Of a DNA stretch of 38,324 nt, positions 8,288 through 15,655 are shown piece after piece. The notes beneath the pieces were generated by a model that was given only the letters and a program-made list of their open reading frames with translations, made no database searches and was not told where the DNA came from. Each line of letters opens with the position of its first letter. The stretch's first letter is position 1. A program made the position numbers and the translations under genes. Source of the DNA: a virus; IMG/VR virus record IMGVR_UViG_3300010392_000524, positions 1 through 38,324 of that record; one strand, written 5' to 3'.

Positions 8288-9439
8288 TTACTTCGCACTT
8301 AAAATCTGACCCTGCTTGTCCCATTCGGTAAATTTAGCATTGTAGGCGTCTGTCTCGGCCTGTCTTTTTCTGTCCGCGCTGTCTTTAGCGTAGGCATTTT
8401 GTGATTCGACATTGGTTCTAGTAGCGTCATTTTGCTGATTCGATAGATATTGGTTGGCAGCTGTTTGTTGCTCTGCATTGTATAGGTTCGCCTGGTTTTG
8501 CTGGCCTGCCAGATATTGGTTGGCAGCTGTTTGAGCCTGAGTATTCTGTGTCATTGCCTGGTTTTGCTGATTCGCCAGGTAAGCATTTTGCTGGTTTTGC
8601 TGGTCAGACAAATATTTTGCTTGTTGGTTATCCTGTGAGGCCAGGTAAGCATTTTGCTGATTTTGTTGACTGGCTCTATCGGCTTCGTTTGCTACCCTTT
8701 GATCGGCACCCCACAATGTACCTCTATTCGCAGTATCGGCATTGGCCATATTAGTTTGATAGAGGTTCTGCGCCTCCATTTCGTCGTATTTTCCGAGCGC
8801 ACCTTGCCTGCCCTGAATTTTATTGCGATTGAATTCTGAAGCCATCGCCATTCGGTCTGCAGCTGTCAAACCGCCAGACCTTTGCATAGCACCTTCGGCC
8901 GTAGCCTGGCCGCTGGCTGTCGATGCGTCTATATCCTGCAACGCATTTCTACGATATGGGTCAAAATTCATGGCGTCCTGCATTTGGAGGTCGCCCAGCT
9001 CTTGATAGCCACGCTCGTCTACATCGTAGCCAGTCGTGTCGTAGCCCTTGGTATCGTAGCCTCTCATCTTATCTGGGTCTAACGAGGAAATGCTATAACC
9101 TCGCTGTGCGTCTGGGTCCAACCGAGATATATCGTAGCCCTTCAAGTCGCCATGATTGATACTGCCAATGTCATAGGAACCGTCCGCTGTAACCGCATTT
9201 GCAAAGGTAGGCATATTCGAAGTGTGCATATCGTAAAAGTCTTGCTTGGTAGGACCTGCTAGGCCGCTACCTGCAGTTCTTTGATTCTTGTTCGAGGGGT
9301 TCTGTTTCATTCGGTCGTGCATATCCTGTGTGGAACGCATGCCAGTCACGCCTTCAGACAAATCGCCAAGGCCTTTGGACACAGGATTGTTCGATACAGA
9401 GACTGTAGTAGCTTCTTCCCGATCTTTTTTACTTGCCAT
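8288..9439 (-). CDS. internal virion protein with GYD and NQQN repeats
   Basis: A 383-residue low-complexity protein. The N-terminal third has repeated G-Y-[DS]-x units (G-Y-D-I-S-R-L-D-P-D, G-Y-S-I-S-S-L-D-P-D, G-Y-D-T-K-G-Y-D-T-T-G-Y-D). The C-terminal part (about 250-350) is a long Gln/Asn-rich helix built on degenerate Q-Q-N-Q-x-N-x-Y-L-A units, likely a coiled coil. The matching DNA repeats are visible on the + strand around 8440-8660. The ATG has GGAGG 8 bases upstream and overlaps the end of the acetyltransferase gene. Similar proteins accompany ejection genes in podoviruses; the function is not known. Confidence 0.55.
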   Translation of the reverse strand: MASKKDREEATTVSVSNNPVSKGLGDLSEGVTGMRSTQDMHDRMKQNPSNKNQRTAGSGLAGPTKQDFYDMHTSNMPTFANAVTADGSYDIGSINHGDLKGYDISRLDPDAQRGYSISSLDPDKMRGYDTKGYDTTGYDVDERGYQELGDLQMQDAMNFDPYRRNALQDIDASTASGQATAEGAMQRSGGLTAADRMAMASEFNRNKIQGRQGALGKYDEMEAQNLYQTNMANADTANRGTLWGADQRVANEADRASQQNQQNAYLASQDNQQAKYLSDQQNQQNAYLANQQNQAMTQNTQAQTAANQYLAGQQNQANLYNAEQQTAANQYLSNQQNDATRTNVESQNAYAKDSADRKRQAETDAYNAKFTEWDKQGQILSAK

Positions 9440-9800
9440 TTGGCTGTCCTCCCAGATTTTTTCGCATATTAATTATGCCGCTATCCGCTGCACCTTTGAG
9501 GACATAGCCGCAATGCTCTGTGTAGATTTTATAATTTTCTCGCCAGTTCTTGTTTTCTCGATTGACGCTGCAGCTCAAGTGATTCACTCCTAGCCGCCTA
9601 GCTTCGGCAATAGCAATTGCTTCCAAATCTTTCCCATGACCCTTGCCTCTGTAGTGAGGCATAACGAATATATCAGCAATATAGATCTCGTCGTCCTCTA
9701 CATGCGTATCGTAAGCAATGAAACCGTAGGGTCTGGTAACCAGCACTCCCCCAGAAGTCTCGTCGATGTATTTCTGAAACATTTTGCCGAAACTTACCAC
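9429..9800 (-). CDS. GNAT-family N-acetyltransferase
   Basis: A 123-residue GNAT-fold enzyme. The acetyl-CoA-binding motif A is clear: I-Y-I-A-D-I-F-V-M-P-H-Y-R-G-K-G-H-G-K-D-L, with the R/Q-x-x-G-x-G/A loop at R-G-K-G-H-G. A following strand (N-H-L-S-C-S-V-N-R-E-N) and Y-x-x-x-x-G-Y-V-L match motif B. The substrate is unknown. The gene sits inside the structural operon, overlapping both neighbours (GTG start across the previous stop codon), so the enzyme is made late and could modify a virion or host protein. Single-domain GNATs near tail-adaptor genes occur in several podovirus groups. Confidence 0.82.
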   Translation of the reverse strand: MVSFGKMFQKYIDETSGGVLVTRPYGFIAYDTHVEDDEIYIADIFVMPHYRGKGHGKDLEAIAIAEARRLGVNHLSCSVNRENKNWRENYKIYTEHCGYVLKGAADSGIINMRKNLGGQPNGK

Positions 9801-10510
9801 GGTCCACTCTCACTATCACCGTAAGCCTCGTCCAGAGCCTCAACGTCCATTTCAAGTAGGCTGTCCTCATTGTCGTCTGTTAATCGGGACACGGCAGAGA
9901 TGAGTTTTTCGGATTGGAGGTTTAGTCTTTCGAGCATGGTATCGGCCATCGGGTCCCCCTCCTTCTCCATTATCGAAAACTTCGCATGAGCCAAAATAAA
10001 TTGGGGTTTTAAACCCTTCTCGAGGATATCGCTATCGTCCACTAGTCGCCTTGCCTGTCTAATATAAAACAGCTTTACGTTACTTGTAGTGGTTTCCCTA
10101 AAATCTGGGAAAATCTGCAGCTCTGGTCCTGTGTCTTTATTCATCAAACGATAATGGTAGTGGTCGTCAGAGTGAACGGCAGCGAATCTTTCAAGAGGCA
10201 GTTTCTTGATTTTGTACCAACGGCCGCCTGCCGTAGCATTCTGATCGAAACCGTTTTTATCGTAGTAGAGCCCTCGTATTCTGAGGTCGTAAATATCCGA
10301 TGGGAGGGCTACTAGCTTATCGCCTTCGGTCAAAGAGGCATCTACGCTAGTCAGGAAAAAGTCACTAAATGAATCTATGATTAACTGTTCGGCATCCTCG
10401 ATGGCGTCATCGATGTACTGCACGATTTCTGGTTTAGTCACAAAATTCTCTGCGTGCAACTCCTGGTCATTCTGAATTTTTGTTACCAGCCTGTTTAAAT
10501 CCCATACCAT
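9794..10510 (-). CDS. probable head-tail (tail tube) adaptor protein
   Basis: A 238-residue protein reading like the adaptor that joins the portal to the tail in P22/SU10-like podoviruses. An N-terminal helical part (F-V-T-K-P-E-I-V-Q-Y-I-D-D-A-I-E-D-A-E) is followed by a beta domain with V-A-L-P-S-D-I-Y-D-L-R-I-R and a strand pair L-Q-I-F-P-D-F and V-K-L-F-Y-I-R-Q-A-R. It ends with helices and an acidic tail. I chose the ATG at 10510 with AGGA 7 bases upstream, rather than the TTG two codons earlier. The assignment rests on general resemblance and gene order, not on a diagnostic motif. Confidence 0.5.
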   Translation of the reverse strand: MVWDLNRLVTKIQNDQELHAENFVTKPEIVQYIDDAIEDAEQLIIDSFSDFFLTSVDASLTEGDKLVALPSDIYDLRIRGLYYDKNGFDQNATAGGRWYKIKKLPLERFAAVHSDDHYHYRLMNKDTGPELQIFPDFRETTTSNVKLFYIRQARRLVDDSDILEKGLKPQFILAHAKFSIMEKEGDPMADTMLERLNLQSEKLISAVSRLTDDNEDSLLEMDVEALDEAYGDSESGPW

Positions 10511-10550
10511 CGTCAAATCCTTTTAAGGGCAATTGGGGGAACACCAGCTA

Positions 10551-10880
10551 TCAAAAAAAGTTTACCATTAAGGTCCTACCTCCGTCTGGTAACGGCTTAC
10601 CGTTAGAAGGCGGCATATTCCTAGAATTCAGTTGACCCAAAACACCTGAGCGTCTTAGTCCGGCCTCACTCTGCATAAATCCGGCTGTAGAGTGACAAGC
10701 TACACAATATTCAGATAAAAGTCCTTGCATTTGAGCATAGGAAATGCGCTGGCCAGGCTTGGGTCCAGGGTCAGGCGGCTGGCCTGGCTGTTGCTGTCCT
10801 GGCACAGGCACCTGTTTTTCTATCACTCGGTCCTCACCGCCACAGCTTATAAGAATCAAAAAGCAAAATACTCGAAACAT
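10551..10880 (-). CDS. putative c-type cytochrome-like lipoprotein (one CxxCH)
   Basis: A 109-residue secreted lipoprotein. The N-terminus is a short hydrophobic signal ending in a lipobox L-I-S-C with lipidated Cys13. A Pro/Gln-rich linker (about 24-44) follows, then C-V-A-C-H at 59-63 and N-M-P-P at 88-91. CxxCH followed about 25 residues later by M-P-P is the layout of a compact class I cytochrome c, where His63 and Met89 would ligate the heme iron. The protein would lie in the periplasm anchored to a membrane. The ATG has GAGGGGG upstream. It is the second of two adjacent CxxCH lipoproteins inside the structural operon. Heme binding is inferred, not shown. Confidence 0.7.
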   Translation of the reverse strand: MFRVFCFLILISCGGEDRVIEKQVPVPGQQQPGQPPDPGPKPGQRISYAQMQGLLSEYCVACHSTAGFMQSEAGLRRSGVLGQLNSRNMPPSNGKPLPDGGRTLMVNFF

Positions 10881-10894
10881 TTTAAAATCCCCCT

Positions 10895-12349
10895 CTATAA
10901 TGAATCGTCTTGAAATAAAAGCATTTCTTCAACAAAGGTATCGAACCCGTCAACAAACACACTCAGGGGGATAGTGCCTCCCCCTAATACGTTACCAAAA
11001 ACTTGGGAGCTGACAGCTGTTCCCCTAAGACGATTAATACACTCAGGCAGGTCGAGTAAGGTGTACGAGCAAACTTTATTTGCGTCTAGCTGATCTCTAA
11101 AAGGACCAATCAAGGCACCGTTAACAGGGTCCTGTGCAGCTGGGCTTATTCCCAACTCGTCGAGGGCTCTGCCAAAATCAGATTGTATTCTAACAATCGT
11201 CGCAGCAATAGAATCGGGATTGCTAAATATCTGCACTAGGTTTTTTTCTGCAGCTGAGAAGGTGCTAGACCGATTAACATGGTCACGAATCTGTCCGACG
11301 AAAGGAATAAAACCAGCATTATGACAATTACTGCACGCACCCAAACGGATGGTTGGGTCAACGTCTGCGGACTTTAAATCGACCACTATATCATTAGGTG
11401 CATTACTGGCTGCCAAACCGCCAGCCTCTAGCCGTACTCCGAAAAGCCCATTTTCCAAGGAGTAAAAAATCTCTCTTGCAACGTCCTCGAAAATATTTTC
11501 ACTCTGCTGTACTCCCCCAGCATTGGCCATTTCTGCTACGAATGGATTTTCGAAATGATTCTGAGGGTCACCTAATGAGCTGTCGAATGAAGTAAATACA
11601 TAACCATCGTCCGATTCTAGGATTTGATAGCCACGGCTCTTGTTCAAACTTATTTGGCTGGTGGCATTCGCCTCATACAATGCAGATTCGTCGTCGTATT
11701 CTTGTTGGACGTTAACGCCAAGACTTGCGAAGAACAGATCAGTTTCCAACGGCTGTTCGATCAGCGTGCAGTACACCTTACATCCATTATCGCTTAGAGC
11801 GTCAGCCTCCATAACCGAGGTAGCAAATGAGGCAGCGAAAATATACGGCCGTTTTTTCTGGGTCAGAAATTGTATATTCTGATTTCTAATTGTGTCTGAT
11901 ATGAAAAAAAGCAGGTCTACGCTCTCGATAAGAGCCCAGTCAGCCTTAGTCAAATCGTAGTCCTCGAGAGACAATCTGTAGATGCAATCTGAGGTTCCAA
12001 TCGGTGTAGTTTTTGATAGCTTCGGGTCAGTAGAAATACCGTTGAGCAGCTTGTCTACTCCTAAAGCAATCTCCCCCTGATCGCCTAGCCCTGCATTGTA
12101 AAAGTCGCATCCGACGACATATGCAGCGTCCAGCCTGTCATTGTCTGAAGGCAACGCCTGCAAATCTAATAGAATTGTGTCCTCTAAAGTCGATAGATTT
12201 ACAAGGCCTGGCCTACTCGGTGGCTGTACTGGAGGGGGAGGCACTGCAGGGGGAGGCGGTATAATATAAGGTGCCACCGACACCTTTTTAGAAGGTTTCG
12301 TACAAGACCAGGCTATCAGTAATGAAGCTAATAATATGATCTTGTGCAT
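10895..12349 (-). CDS. secreted lipoprotein with CxxCH heme-c motif
   Basis: A 484-residue protein with a signal peptide and probable lipidated Cys16 (A-W-S-C), a polyproline linker (30-46), a long globular region and a C-terminal cytochrome-like part. Around residues 288-365 the order R-E-I-F-Y-S-L-x-N-G-L ... A-P-N-D-I-V-V-D ... C-S-N-C-H (339-343) ... Q-I-R-D-H-V matches, from memory, secreted single-heme proteins on chromosomes of Planctomycetes and delta-type proteobacteria. Four other cysteines could form disulfides. GAGGGG lies 6 bases before the ATG. The gene lies in the middle of the phage late operon, far from any host-like gene. Possible roles are receptor masking or electron transfer; both are inference. 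Confidence 0.7.
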   Translation of the reverse strand: MHKIILLASLLIAWSCTKPSKKVSVAPYIIPPPPAVPPPPVQPPSRPGLVNLSTLEDTILLDLQALPSDNDRLDAAYVVGCDFYNAGLGDQGEIALGVDKLLNGISTDPKLSKTTPIGTSDCIYRLSLEDYDLTKADWALIESVDLLFFISDTIRNQNIQFLTQKKRPYIFAASFATSVMEADALSDNGCKVYCTLIEQPLETDLFFASLGVNVQQEYDDESALYEANATSQISLNKSRGYQILESDDGYVFTSFDSSLGDPQNHFENPFVAEMANAGGVQQSENIFEDVAREIFYSLENGLFGVRLEAGGLAASNAPNDIVVDLKSADVDPTIRLGACSNCHNAGFIPFVGQIRDHVNRSSTFSAAEKNLVQIFSNPDSIAATIVRIQSDFGRALDELGISPAAQDPVNGALIGPFRDQLDANKVCSYTLLDLPECINRLRGTAVSSQVFGNVLGGGTIPLSVFVDGFDTFVEEMLLFQDDSL

Positions 12350-12359
12350 GTTTGACCCC

Positions 12360-12890
12360 TCATTTTAAGATACACAGATTAATCGTATTCCTATTGTTAT
12401 CGTCACAATCATAGGTTTCTTTGCATTCTGTCTCAGAGTATACTATATCACCGTTCCACTTGAAAATGTAGGCGCAGTAGCCATAGTCGCCTGGCTTGTC
12501 ATAGTCATCCTTGCCTTGCTGATAGCCATCGTCGTAGCCGTCATTTTTTCCTTTGTCGTAACCGCCATCGTAGCCGTCCTTTTTTCCCTTGCCGTAGCCA
12601 GTATTATAGCCATTATCGTAGCCGTCTTTTTTCCCCTTGTTATAACCGCCATCGTAGCCGTCCTTTTTTCCCTTGCCGTAGCCATTGTTGTAGGCCTTGT
12701 CATAATTGTCTTGGTAGCCGTCCTGGGCTTTTTTGTAGCCGTCCCGATGCCCTTTCGGATACCAATCATTCTTTCCCTTGTTGTAACCGTTTTGATAAGC
12801 CTGGTCGCAGTAGCCATTCTGAGCGTACTCGGCTGATACCGTTGCTGGTGTTAACGAGAATAGTGAAAGTGCCAAGATCAAATAACGCAT
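12360..12890 (-). CDS. secreted GY-rich repeat protein
   Basis: A 176-residue protein with a cleavable signal peptide (M-R-Y-L-I-L-A-L-S-L-F-S-L, cleavage likely after T-V-S-A at 20). A region of about 100 residues follows, made of tandem G-Y-x-x-G-K-x-D-G-Y-D units, then a cysteine-rich end (Y-C-A-Y-I-F-K-W-N-G-D, then T-E-C, Y-D-C, N-L-C). AGGAGG lies 7 bases before the ATG. The repeats are mirrored in the DNA (12490-12800). It heads a set of three secreted proteins that follow the tail genes on the same transcript. The repeat resembles GY-rich motifs of surface or envelope proteins, but I cannot name a function. Confidence 0.65.
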   Translation of the reverse strand: MRYLILALSLFSLTPATVSAEYAQNGYCDQAYQNGYNKGKNDWYPKGHRDGYKKAQDGYQDNYDKAYNNGYGKGKKDGYDGGYNKGKKDGYDNGYNTGYGKGKKDGYDGGYDKGKNDGYDDGYQQGKDDYDKPGDYGYCAYIFKWNGDIVYSETECKETYDCDDNNRNTINLCILK

Positions 12891-12908
12891 AATAAGGCCT
12901 CCTATGGT

Positions 12909-13529
12909 TTAAGTAGCGTCATCATGAAAATACACGTTCGCATAGAATTTTGCATCAAATGGTAGGCGTACTCTTGCAGCTACCTTAAAGCCAGCTGGTA
13001 TCTCGTCAACGTAACCAGGGCAAATCATGTTTTGCTCGGTAGGATGAATTTGCCATTCTTTGACATATTTTTTGTCTGGAACCTCAATGAATTCACCCTC
13101 ATTGTCGGGGTCCGGCATTTTTACAATAATATCGAATACGCCACCATAGGTCGGGGTATCAATCCAAACCTTAGTTCTTGCCAGCTTTAAGGCCTTGGCG
13201 AGAGTTATCTCAATATCTGTTTCTTCATCGGCTACCACTGCACCAGAAATGCCCAGTCCACAAAATTCGTGTCCTGCGCTGTCCATAAACCATGTTGAGG
13301 TTACCCTGGCTGGGTCTTTCCCAGAAATGTCGATGAGGCCTGCATCGTAAAAATGTGATTCTTTCACATTCCAGCGATACTGCCTTGTCTCATACTCTGC
13401 GATTGATGACAGGAGCGTATCGACAATTGAATAGGTATTCGGGTCAGGATTTGTAAGTCCTACACCTGGAACACCGAATGATGTATTTAGCAAGTTATCT
13501 GAGATATTGATGAGCGCTTTAACGGTCAT
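12909..13529 (-). CDS. accessory tail or virion protein, unknown
   Basis: A 207-residue soluble protein that I do not recognise. The start at 13529 overlaps the previous stop (ATGA) with GGAGG 5 bases upstream, which favours it over an ATG four codons earlier. Sequence features are mixed beta-type strands (T-K-V-W-I-D-T-P-T-Y-G-G-V-F-D-I-I-V) and a C-terminal strand pair ending in Y-A-N-V-Y-F-H-D-D. It immediately follows two fibre-type genes, so it is probably a tail component or a fibre accessory. Confidence 0.5.
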   Translation of the reverse strand: MTVKALINISDNLLNTSFGVPGVGLTNPDPNTYSIVDTLLSSIAEYETRQYRWNVKESHFYDAGLIDISGKDPARVTSTWFMDSAGHEFCGLGISGAVVADEETDIEITLAKALKLARTKVWIDTPTYGGVFDIIVKMPDPDNEGEFIEVPDKKYVKEWQIHPTEQNMICPGYVDEIPAGFKVAARVRLPFDAKFYANVYFHDDAT

Positions 13530-14215
13530 GTGACCCTCCACAGAGTAAATCTATTATTGAGCATATTTGCGTTCGCTGCGTTTGAAATTTTACCGTAATA
13601 CAATTCAATCGTGTGGGTCAGGCCACCAACGCCAATTGTAAAAGGGACGTGTGGGCTAAGATCATTGTCGTTATTTGGGTCTTTAGTCTCGACTTGACTA
13701 ATAAATATTTCTACTGCGTCTAATAAGATTCTTCGAAACCCGAAGGAAGTACCGTTATCTACAGTCATTTGGCTATGGGATAAAAGAATGTAGCCACCAG
13801 CTGGCAAGACGCCAGTTACTAAGCTGTGATACAAAACGCCAGGCAAGTTTGCGTTACTCGATTCAACGGCTACCTTTGAATCTGTTTCATAATTGCCACC
13901 GAATACTGGCAGAGTATCAATGTCTTGCTTCTGGTCTATCAGCTCATTAATTTGTTCGGCTGTAATATGCAGCGCCAAGGCTGTCGCATCTAAATGTGAT
14001 GAGGCCGAAGTGCCAGCTACTCCTCGAACAACTGTCATGTCGTTTCCAGAGATAGCCGTGACTTCTACCAATTCTGATTCGATTGCTAGATATACTGGCT
14101 TTAGTGGGTCAATCGCTGCAGGACTTTCATTAACAGTAAAAGTTGTTTGAATATTTGTTACAGCTCCGTCGAGCGTCAGGCCGTAGTCATTTATGCCCTT
14201 GTGATATATAGCCAC
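13526..14215 (-). CDS. tail fibre accessory or tip protein
   Basis: A 229-residue protein. The first about 80 residues (T-T-F-T-V ... L-A-I-E-S-E-L-V-E-V-T-A-I-S-G-N-D-M-T-V-V-R-G-V-A-G-T-S-A-S-S-H) are of a beta-rich type common at the N-termini of phage tail and fibre proteins. A helix A-E-Q-I-N-E-L-I follows, then a jelly-roll-like C-terminal part. It uses a GTG start with GGAG 8 bases before it, 12 bases after the end of the collagen-like fibre gene. A role as a fibre partner or receptor-contacting module is inferred from position and general resemblance. Confidence 0.55.
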   Translation of the reverse strand: MAIYHKGINDYGLTLDGAVTNIQTTFTVNESPAAIDPLKPVYLAIESELVEVTAISGNDMTVVRGVAGTSASSHLDATALALHITAEQINELIDQKQDIDTLPVFGGNYETDSKVAVESSNANLPGVLYHSLVTGVLPAGGYILLSHSQMTVDNGTSFGFRRILLDAVEIFISQVETKDPNNDNDLSPHVPFTIGVGGLTHTIELYYGKISNAANANMLNNRFTLWRVT

Positions 14216-14227
14216 CTATTTTGCTCC

Positions 14228-15655
14228 TTAAGCAAAGAATAATATTCCACCAGTTTTGGGACCAGCAAAGACGAAAGAAGAATTATTAAAATCATTATCG
14301 GTTCTAGTGTACTCCGATGGCGATAGCTGGACGATGGGACCAGTCGTAGCTCCTGTCCCAAATTTCTGCGTATTAAATTTAAACTTGTTAAAACGAATAT
14401 CGTCGAAATTAAATGTCGTTTCGAACACTTGAGCAATAGGCAGCTCACCAAAACCATGAATTACGTCTACGGTCGTTTCAGCTGTGAAAAGTGCATTAAG
14501 TTTCTTAACTGATATTCCATCTGCACCGTCTTCGCCATCTGCACCTTGGTCACCCTGCGGACCTGTAGGACCAGCAACGCCAGGGACACCCTGGTCACCT
14601 TGAGGTCCAACGTCCCCCTGTATACCCTGTATACCCTGTATACCCTGTATACCCTGGTCACCTTGAGGACCTGTTAATCCTATCGGTCCTTGCGGTCCAA
14701 CGTCCCCCTGGTCACCTTGTATTCCCTGAATACCTTGTATACCCTGGTCACCCTGGTCACCCTGGTCACCCTGGTCGCCTTGTACTCCCTGTATTCCCTG
14801 AATACCCTGGTCACCCTGGTCGCCTTGCGGACCTTGCGGTCCTATCGGTCCTTGCGGTCCAACGTCCCCCTGAATACCCTGAATACCCTGGTCACCCTGG
14901 TCGCCTTGTATTCCCTGAATACCTTGGTCACCCTGGTCACCTTGGTCGCCTTGTATTCCCTGAATACCCTGCGGACCAATCGGTCCAGTTAATCCTATTG
15001 GTCCCTGTGGTCCAACGTCACCCTGGTCACCCTGGTCACCTTGAGGACCTTGAATACCCTGTATTCCCTGTATACCCTGGTCACCTTGAGGACCAGTCAA
15101 TCCTATAGGTCCGATAGGTCCTTGCGGTCCAACTGGTCCTATATCTCCGGTCGCACCAGTAGAGCCAGTATCGCCTTTGATACCCTGCGGACCAATATCA
15201 CCTTGCGGTCCAGTGTCACCAGTATCACCCTTGTCACCCTTGTCACCCTCGTCGCCTTGCGGACCCTGCGGACCTGTAGGACCTGTAGGACCAGCTATTC
15301 CAACCGTTGCACCTGGCGGTCCAGAAGGACCCCTCTCACCAGAATCTCCGGTTTTACCAACAACGCCACCAATTTGGTTCGCACCATATAAAATGTCGTC
15401 ATGCACCAGGAGGACTGCCTTGATTTTCTCGACGACACGATAAATTTTTTCCCTTAGAGCCTCATCCTTAATAGCTCTAACGTCATCGTCGGCCAGGTCA
15501 TCGGGGTCTGGTCTGTCTCCTAGATTCAGCGCAGTTCCGAATTCAGTCGATTCTAGAAATTCAATCCCAGATTCATCCTCCAAAACGGTAGCGATTTTTC
15601 TGGACGCCTTCTCATAATTGGCTGGCGTGTCCGTTAAGTCTGTAAATAGCGTCAT
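14228..15655 (-). CDS. collagen-like tail fibre protein
   Basis: A 475-residue fibre. Residues about 1-100 form an attachment domain. Roughly residues 100-380 are uninterrupted Gly-X-Y triplets rich in G-P-Q, G-D-Q, G-I-Q and G-P-I, which trimerise into a collagen-like stalk. The last about 95 residues (from V-K-K-L-N-A) are a beta-rich tip with a [10 protein letters not shown] strand and would trimerise or bind the receptor. The ATG overlaps the stop of the nozzle-like gene (ATGA). Bacterial Gly-X-Y stalks do not need hydroxyproline; the abundant Gln and Asp triplets are typical of phage collagens. Confidence 0.85.
   Translation of the reverse strand: MTLFTDLTDTPANYEKASRKIATVLEDESGIEFLESTEFGTALNLGDRPDPDDLADDDVRAIKDEALREKIYRVVEKIKAVLLVHDDILYGANQIGGVVGKTGDSGERGPSGPPGATVGIAGPTGPTGPQGPQGDEGDKGDKGDTGDTGPQGDIGPQGIKGDTGSTGATGDIGPVGPQGPIGPIGLTGPQGDQGIQGIQGIQGPQGDQGDQGDVGPQGPIGLTGPIGPQGIQGIQGDQGDQGDQGIQGIQGDQGDQGIQGIQGDVGPQGPIGPQGPQGDQGDQGIQGIQGVQGDQGDQGDQGDQGIQGIQGIQGDQGDVGPQGPIGLTGPQGDQGIQGIQGIQGIQGDVGPQGDQGVPGVAGPTGPQGDQGADGEDGADGISVKKLNALFTAETTVDVIHGFGELPIAQVFETTFNFDDIRFNKFKFNTQKFGTGATTGPIVQLSPSEYTRTDNDFNNSSFVFAGPKTGGILFFA
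14515..15350. repeat. degenerate 9-bp repeats encoding Gly-X-Y triplets
   Basis: The DNA of the collagen stalk consists of runs of 9-base words, read on the + strand as ACCCTGGTC / ATACCCTGT / CCTTGCGGT and similar. Several stretches are perfect tandem copies, for example near 14625-14665 and 14735-14790. Such DNA is prone to length change by slippage or recombination. The antisense frames look open only because of this periodicity. Confidence 0.75.

Noticed and set aside
12443-12836. Hydrophobic + strand frame and Thr/Lys-rich - strand frame over the GY-repeat gene
   Set aside because: Both are out-of-frame readings of the same tandem repeat; the signal-peptide-bearing frame at 12360-12890 with AGGAGG upstream explains the region.
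14690-15443. Several + strand open frames of Leu/Thr/Ser or Pro/Ser-rich character opposite the collagen fibre gene
   Set aside because: They are shadows of the 9-bp repeat that encodes Gly-X-Y on the - strand; low complexity, no ribosome binding site.
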